This document shows positions 58,339 through 64,000 of a stretch of DNA of 64,000 nt, in pieces. Source of the stretch: Takakia lepidozioides (taxonomy: Eukaryota > Streptophyta > Takakiopsida > Takakiales > Takakiaceae); NCBI GenBank assembly GCA_030704615.1, contig CM060732.1, forward strand, positions 61,485,053 to 61,549,052, given 5' to 3'. The position numbers and the translations under genes were made by a program. A model generated the notes under the pieces. The model was given only the letters and a program-made list of their open reading frames with translations, did no database searches and was not told the origin of the DNA. The stretch's first letter is position 1; each line of letters starts with the position of its first letter.

Positions 58339-59560
58339 TCATAAGACGTTGTTTGCCGTAGCCTTGTGGCCATTGACCCCGCGCCCAGTTTGAGCGGGAA
58401 CAAAAAGAACAGAATCTCCCTCTGTCAGGGGCTGACGTTGGTAGTAAGACTTACCTTCATATAAAGAATTAATCCGGGTTTTCCAGATATCCTCTAGAGA
58501 TCCCTTCACACAAGCATCAATCTGTTGTGTGTGATTTGCCCAAAAACTAGGCCTCGGGAGGGCCTGGGCTTTTGGCTCAGCCTCGAGACTTTCAAAGTTG
58601 GTAAACAAGGTTACAGGCACAATTCCCTTGATAGAATTGAAGAGAGCGTCTCTTTGGTGAGAGAACCCCGGACAGTGTATCAGAAAAATGAATGTTGTCT
58701 TCAGATTGCCCACACAACGGGCAATTGCACTCTCCCTTTCCTCTCTGTTTCTGTGTGCTGTTCAAAGATAGGCTTCCTGCCCTGAGTTTAAATTTCGGTC
58801 TAGTGCCGAGGGTGGGTAGACCCTTGAGGTCATCCAAGATGTCGTCCCCCATGTCACTGACTGGAAACAAGTTTAGGGAAGTTTTCTGCCTAACTTCATT
58901 TTCATCAGACAATCTCATGGCAACAGACATGGCTTTGGACACTACAGCCTCTAAGTCAGATTTATCCAGCAGGGTCAAGACTTGCGGATCCCAAGTCCAA
59001 GTCCTTCAGAATCTCTAGCAATCTCTTCTACCAGGACTTAGCCTGTTTGACAGGGCGGTCCTGTTTCCAAGATATAGAGTCGATTAACTTAGGATATCTG
59101 GTCTTGGGCATATGTTGCAGCTGACCCCACCATCTGACCTTGAATTCATCTCGTCGGGAGCTTAAGGACGGAATGCCAAACTCACCCCGAACAGCCACAT
59201 TGGCTGTTTTGGAGCATGCTAACATACACTCCTTAAGCACCCCCACTTGAATGGATTCTACAGACTTAGCCTGATTGGAGTTATCAACCCATATAGCAGA
59301 TCCGTACTCCAAGGCAGGTCTAATAACGCGACAAACCATTGTTTTCTTAACCTCAGAGTTGACCCCTCTGCAGTGGAAAAATTTAGTGAGCCCCAGAGCT
59401 TTGCCCTTGCCAGTTTGAACAACTTTCCGGATATGTGCATCCCAATTACAATTGGAGGAAAATTGAACGCCCAGGTAAGTGCAGTGGTAGCATTCAACGA
59501 CAGAGGAGAAGGAGGAAGTGATCTTAAGTGGCAATGGGGTAGCCAAGAGATCCCGGTCAC
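58339..59560 (-). pseudogene. LINE reverse transcriptase, 3' fragment
   Basis: Minus frame 59546-59028 reads YLGVQFSSNCNWDAHIRK, KALGLTKFFHCRG, IRPALEYGSAIW and VRGEFGIPSLSSRRDEFKVR, the C-terminal thumb region of jockey-like non-LTR reverse transcriptases. Then come 58978-58592 and, after a shift near 58690, 58713-58339: LRAGSLSLNSTQKQRGKGEC, CPLCGQSEDN, FLIHCPGFSHQRDALF, the terminal Cys-rich zinc-binding motif. Stops and one frameshift are present; the catalytic RT core and endonuclease are absent, so it is 5'-truncated, as typical for LINE insertions. Confidence 0.82.
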
Positions 59561-60197
59561 CATCCCATCACATTCTCCTGGGGTAAGTGACTCCTCTTCT
59601 CCTCCACTTTCGCTCTCTCCTGAACTAGGTGCTCTTGCCAAATCGCCTCCAGTGCCATCGTCGTTCAAATGTTTTGGGCTGCGTTCACTCGTTGCCATAG
59701 AACCTGCACTCTCCCTCAGCAAAATTGAAAAGAGACTGAGCCTAACTAAACCCTACAAGTGCACATTCAGATTGAGCGATGGAGGAGGCTGTAGATATAA
59801 GCACATGACAACAAATGGGCTAACGGCTTCGTGCTAACTACAAATGCATATGATGGGCTGGGCTACTGCTCACACATCCTATCTTATAGCTTGTACCTAG
59901 AAGTAGGGTCTGCTAGGTCACCACATAGTGATTCAATCCACTCTGAATATTACTAAGAAGGTGGTTTGTAGATGACAAGAGGCAATTTTTTCCATTTTCT
60001 GCACTGTCAGAGTCATACTCACTCTTTTTGTAGTTCTAAAATAGAAATATGAGGTGTGAAACAACCACTCAGAAAGTGGTACCTTACAACTCTATGAGTA
60101 GAGACGTACAGTACATTGTTGAAATTCTTGCTTTTTAGGGACTTGGTATATTAATCTTGATTCTCCCCTGATACCAGGAAATGAATTCCTTAGCATC

Positions 60198-63100
60198 ATG
60201 GAGTCTGACAGAGCAGCTGTCGTGCTGAGATTACAACAGCGCGACGATGCTCTTTTTCTGTATGAGGTTGCGCAGTGTCGAGAGTATGGTCTCAACAAGT
60301 TAAGATGCCCTTGCAATCACTGTAAGGGTGGACGACCGGTCTCTATAGAGACAGTGAGAAAACATCTAATGGCCATTCATAGATCCCCTGCGTTCATATC
60401 CTGGAGAGGAGCAAGGAGGCATGCTTCTGACAATGAATGGGAAGACACGGCCGTGGTGGTTGGTGACGACGTAGCTTTAGCAAATCATCGGACACAGGGA
60501 GAATTGGACAGAAATGTTGAGGTACAGCGCATGATCTAAGAGACCTTTCAGATCATAGACACACTTGAAACTGGAAAATGGGGCAGAAGTGGAATTAGAT
60601 GACCTAGATGTTCCCGGTGACACGAACATCCCACCAGAAGCCCATGACCCGGTTGCGGGTGGGGACTCTCACACTGATGATCCCATCTCATTGGAAGAGG
60701 TATGTCTACCTTTATATGAAGGCTGCAAATCCTCTAAGCTTGCATCCACCATGCTTATAATGAATCTATGCGCAACACATGGGGTTACAAATGGCTTTGC
60801 GGATGAAATATTTTCTTTGCCATAACCAAACGTACTACCCACATCTTTCTACCATGCAAAGACCATGGTGAGCAAGCTTGGGCTTGCTTATGAGAAGATC
60901 GATGCTTGCCCAAAGGGGTGTGTGTTGTTTAGGGGGGACTTGAAAGCTTCAGAGAGTTGCCCCAAGTGTCAAAGCGCCCGATTCAAAAATATGGGGAGAT
61001 CCAAGGTACCTGTTAAGGTGCTTCGCCATTTTCCATTGATACCACGCCTTTTGCGTATATATAGATGCTCTTCTATTGCAGAATTAATGACCTGGCACAG
61101 TTGGAATGCAAGCAACGATGGCCTTGTGCGCCATGCAGCTGATTTAAAGGCTTGGAAACACATTGATGCTACTTGGCCCAACTTTGCAGCAGAGCCTCGC
61201 AATGTAAGGCTTGGTTTTTACTTCGATGGAGTCAACCCGTTTGGTGATAAGAACAATTGCCGGTCAGTGTTGACGCTGGTATACAACCTACCTCCCTGGC
61301 TCACTACAAAGAAGTTCTTCGTCATGCTTACTCTCTTGATTCCAGGAAAGCAGTCAGTTACAAGTGAGCACATAGATGTGTACTTAACACCACTGATGGA
61401 GGAGTTACTTGTTTTGTGGAGGGAGGTTCGGGCATATGACATATGCAAACCTATTGATGAGAGAACCTTAATACTATGCGCCATACTACTGTGGAGCATC
61501 CACTATTTTCCTGCTTATGGCCTACTTGCAGGATGTGTCACAAAAGGCTACAAAGGGTGTCCAGTATGCGGTCCTTATGTAGATGCAAGACACTCAAAAG
61601 TTTTGGGCAAAACTGTCTACCAAGGTCACCGCAGGTTCCTCCCTCAGGCCCATCCATACCGCAGGAACCGCATACACTTCAATAGACAGGTGGAGATGCG
61701 TGCGAAGCCACATCGGTTCACACCGGTTGAACAAGAGGCCGCTAGTGTTGAGGCTGAAGGTTATGACCTTCACCCCCATGCTTTTCCTGATGTTGAAGTT
61801 CATCCAGCCAAGGTTCATGGTATCAAAAGGCGCAGCTGCCTATGGGATTTACCATACTAGAAGGTACCCCCTGCACTTGTACTTGTTTGAGTTCAATGTT
61901 TTTTGTAAATGGAAAAGGTAGTGCCCCTGTAGTGGTTACTTCTTACTTTCCGAGTGGTAAAGTAGCAGTACTGCATGTAATTTGGACTTCACATTAATAA
62001 CTCGTGGAGTGGTAAAAGGTAGTATCCATGATGCTCAGGAAGTTGTTGACATCACTTGAGAGGCTAATAATGCACTAAATGAGTTGTTTGAACCACTGAG
62101 GAGGGACTGTCATACATCACAGCCACTTTAGACATGGAAGCATATAGTGCTCATAAAAGAATCTGATTTGTATAGGATTGCAATCTGTTGGAATGTTCCT
62201 GAAATGGTGTCACCAATTGCAGGATCTGTTGCAACGCTACTTACTGGATCCCATGCATTGCGAAAAGAATTTTTGTGAAAACTTGTTGAAGACGATTTTC
62301 GGACGGAAGGACACGGTGAAGGTGAGGAACGACATGGAGGTAATCCGCATTAGACGTCACTTGTGGCTTCGGCCTGATCCACAGAACCCTTCACGTATCA
62401 TGAAACCAGTAGCTCCGTATGTTCTCACTCCCGCTGAAATCACGATATTTCTTGATACTTTGGGGGCTATCAAAACTCCTTCGGGATTTGCAGGTGCATT
62501 TCAGAAACACATACACCCATCTAGGAAACATTTGACGAGTATGAAGTCCCATGATTATCACGTTTTAATGCAACAGATTTTACCTGTGTGTATTCGCCAT
62601 TGCATGGCTCCAGGCCCACGTGGGGTCATTATGCGTGTGAGTCGCATTTTCCGCCGGATTTGTGCCAAAGTATGGGACCCTAACGAAATAGATTCATTGC
62701 GTGAGGATGTTGCTATAACCTTGTATCTGTTAGAGAAAGAGTTCCCCCCTTCTTGCTTTGATGTCATGACCCATTTGCTAGTTCATCTCGTAGATGAACT
62801 AGACACATGTGGTCCGGTGTCTTCACGGTGGATGTATCCCATGGAGCGTTACATGAAAGATCTCAAGGGATACGTTAGGAATTACGCAAAGCCAGAAGGG
62901 AGTATGGCTGCAGGGTATGTTCTTGATGAGGCCATGGGGTTCATGAGTGAGTATATGCAATCATTTGATGCAACTCAACGACGGATTTGGGATGCAAATG
63001 CGGAGGAAGGGGTTGAGAACGAGGTCTTGGAAGGTGTCGGCAAAAAGTGGGACATGAGTGGAGCTGAGAGATGCAGCACATTTGTATGTGCTGAACAATA

Positions 63101-64000
63101 CCAATGTGATGGTTCCTTGGGTGCAGTGAGTTCTTCTTTTCATTGCACCTTATTCATATCCAGTTCAAATGCAATTGTGACTGTCACCAGTGTAATAGAA
63201 CCACCTACAAAGTCACAAATGTCAGTGGTTCATCGTGATGATAACCACTTCTGTAGTAACTGAATGTCTAAGTGAGTGACTTTTTGGAAGAGCATGTTCA
63301 TTTACAAGTCATTCTGCTCACTCATCCAGTGGTTTTCAAAGTATCATTCATGCTAGGTATTTTTGCAAAGTAATGCAACACTTCATTGCTAACATGTGTC
63401 ATTTTTGTTGCCATTTTGTGACAAAAAGTATGCAACAGAGAAGACACAGTTCACTGCAGACAGAGAGGCATATGCTCGTGAGTGGTGTGCCAATCGTCGA
63501 CGTCACCGCCGCCTTCCGGTGCCATACCCTCCCCATTTGTTGGAGTTTCCACCCCTACCAGTATGGATACGCCGTGCAGTCCAGGCCCATATCTCTGAGC
63601 CTGGTGTTGAGGATACGGATGGAATTCATTTGTCTACTCCCCCCTCATTGAGATCAACTTCATTTCGTGGCATGAAGGCGTATGGAAATCATTATCGAGT
63701 GGATGACACAGAGAGTCGTCTTCTTGTCTCTTTTGATTCTGGAGTTGCATCCGTCTTCCAGCAACAGAGCAGAAATAGTGTGCGTGATAGAAATCCAGTC
63801 ATGTCACCATTGGAGTACGTTGGGGTCATCAAAGAGATCTTCAAATTGGATTATGGATGAGTGCATCCCATTGTATTTCGTTGTGCTTGGGTGAGGGCCA
63901 ACCTCGTTGGACAAAATGCTACAATGAAGCGGGATTCGTATGGTTTTCTACTTGCAAATTTTGGGGGGATGTTACCCGCTAATGATCAGCCGTTCATCTT
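60198..64000 (+). pseudogene. CACTA TNP2-like transposase, continues past window
   Basis: 60198-60539: N-terminal zinc-binding domain (LNKLRCPCNHCKGGRPVSIE, HLMAIH). 60565-61860: PLYEGCKSSKLASTMLIMNL, LGLAYEKIDACPKGCVLFRG, CPKCQSARF, FYFDGVNPFGDKNNCRSVLT (catalytic region), GCVTKGYKGCPVCG, HGIKRRSCLWDLPY. After an intron (about 61865-62222), 62223-63116 has LLDPMHCEKNFCENLLKTIF and the DUF4218-type block (FPPSCFDVMTHLLVHLVDEL, RWMYPMERYMKDLKGYVRNY). After a second intron, 63396 onward enters the DUF4216-type block (SPLEYVGVIKEIFKLDYG, VFRCAWVRANLVG). Premature stops: TAA at 60823-60825 inside LP*PNVLPTSF, and TGA at 63858-63860. The TAA at 60537 could be spliced out by a short intron. Few lesions: recently inactivated. 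Confidence 0.9.
61870..62220 (+). repeat. TNP2 intron carrying subterminal-type motifs
   Basis: The presumed intron contains gagtggtaaagtag (about 61951), gagtggtaaaaggtag (about 62005) and gaaccactgagg (about 62091), the same motif as in the subterminal array 54480-55360. Similar motifs appear before the first exon (about 60063) and in the next intron (63222-63335). Confidence 0.7.

Larger units (their letters stand above)
54461..64000 (+). mobile_element. CACTA (En/Spm-type) transposon, left part
   Basis: The left terminus cactagaagaaaaacgcgg fits the CACTA superfamily (plant consensus begins cactacaagaaaa). It is followed by about 900 bp of short subterminal repeats. Inside are a TNP2 transposase on plus (60198 to the right edge) and a decayed accessory ORF on minus (55549-57573). 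A LINE fragment is nested at about 58339-59560. The right terminus is not in the window, so the element exceeds 9.5 kb. The left flank aaa would be the 3-bp target. Confidence 0.88.

Noticed and set aside
59247-59837. 196-aa plus-strand frame opposite the LINE fragment, with a good donor (g|gtaagt) near 59582
   Set aside because: It is mostly the antisense of the LINE reverse transcriptase, whose minus-strand motifs are unmistakable; the donor-like site is probably coincidental.

Overview
The window looks like nuclear DNA of a land plant. It holds pentatricopeptide-repeat (PPR) sequences of the plant DYW type, a TPD1-like secreted peptide gene, introns with plant-type GT/AG borders, and a plant-style transposon load (Ac-like hAT, PIF/Harbinger, CACTA/En-Spm, MULE MITE, Ty3/gypsy chromovirus, LINE, tRNA-derived SINEs). 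A multi-exon EF-hand gene of a type I associate with motile cilia points to a plant with swimming sperm (lycophyte, fern, bryophyte, or possibly cycad/Ginkgo) rather than a flowering plant. The large intergenic repeat content favours a big-genome fern or lycophyte. This is inference; no species can be named from the sequence.

Layout, left to right. 1-6.1 kb: no recognisable gene, local duplications and a possible decayed LTR with a tRNA-Asp-type primer site. 6.1-10.2 kb: SINE heads, a 473-bp MULE-type MITE with a perfect 9-bp target duplication, and a PPR pseudogene. 10.2-14.3 kb: a 669-bp non-autonomous hAT element and a scattered palindrome family. 15.4-18.7 kb (minus): the EF-hand gene, reconstructed as seven phase-compatible exons. 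22.56-26.41 kb: a 3.85-kb hAT transposon with a perfect 8-bp target duplication and a decayed transposase. 28.28-29.86 kb (plus): an intact three-exon gene for an EGF-like single-pass membrane protein. 30.2-30.7 kb: another MITE. 34.70-35.28 kb (plus): an intact TPD1-like gene. 39.4-42.6 kb: two dead PIF/Harbinger transposases. 43.10-49.47 kb (minus): a Ty3/gypsy chromovirus with both LTRs, full of nonsense mutations. 50.0-50.4 kb: hairpin minisatellite and a TGACG-rich palindrome. 50.4-53.4 kb: a scrambled, tandemly amplified PPR-DYW pseudogene. 54.46 kb to the right edge: a CACTA element (TIR and subterminal repeats at 54.46 kb, TNP2 on plus, accessory ORF on minus) with a LINE 3' fragment nested in it.

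Only three loci look like functional host genes: the EF-hand protein, the EGF-like membrane protein and the TPD1-like peptide. They share no evident pathway. Almost everything else recognisable is mobile DNA or its debris. I found no CRISPR array, operon or prokaryotic cassette. The best candidates for undescribed structure are a dispersed ~28-bp palindrome family (10.2-13.6 kb and 31.3 kb), the hairpin minisatellite at 50.0 kb, and TIR-like AGTGGT/ACCACT motifs inside the CACTA transposase introns.
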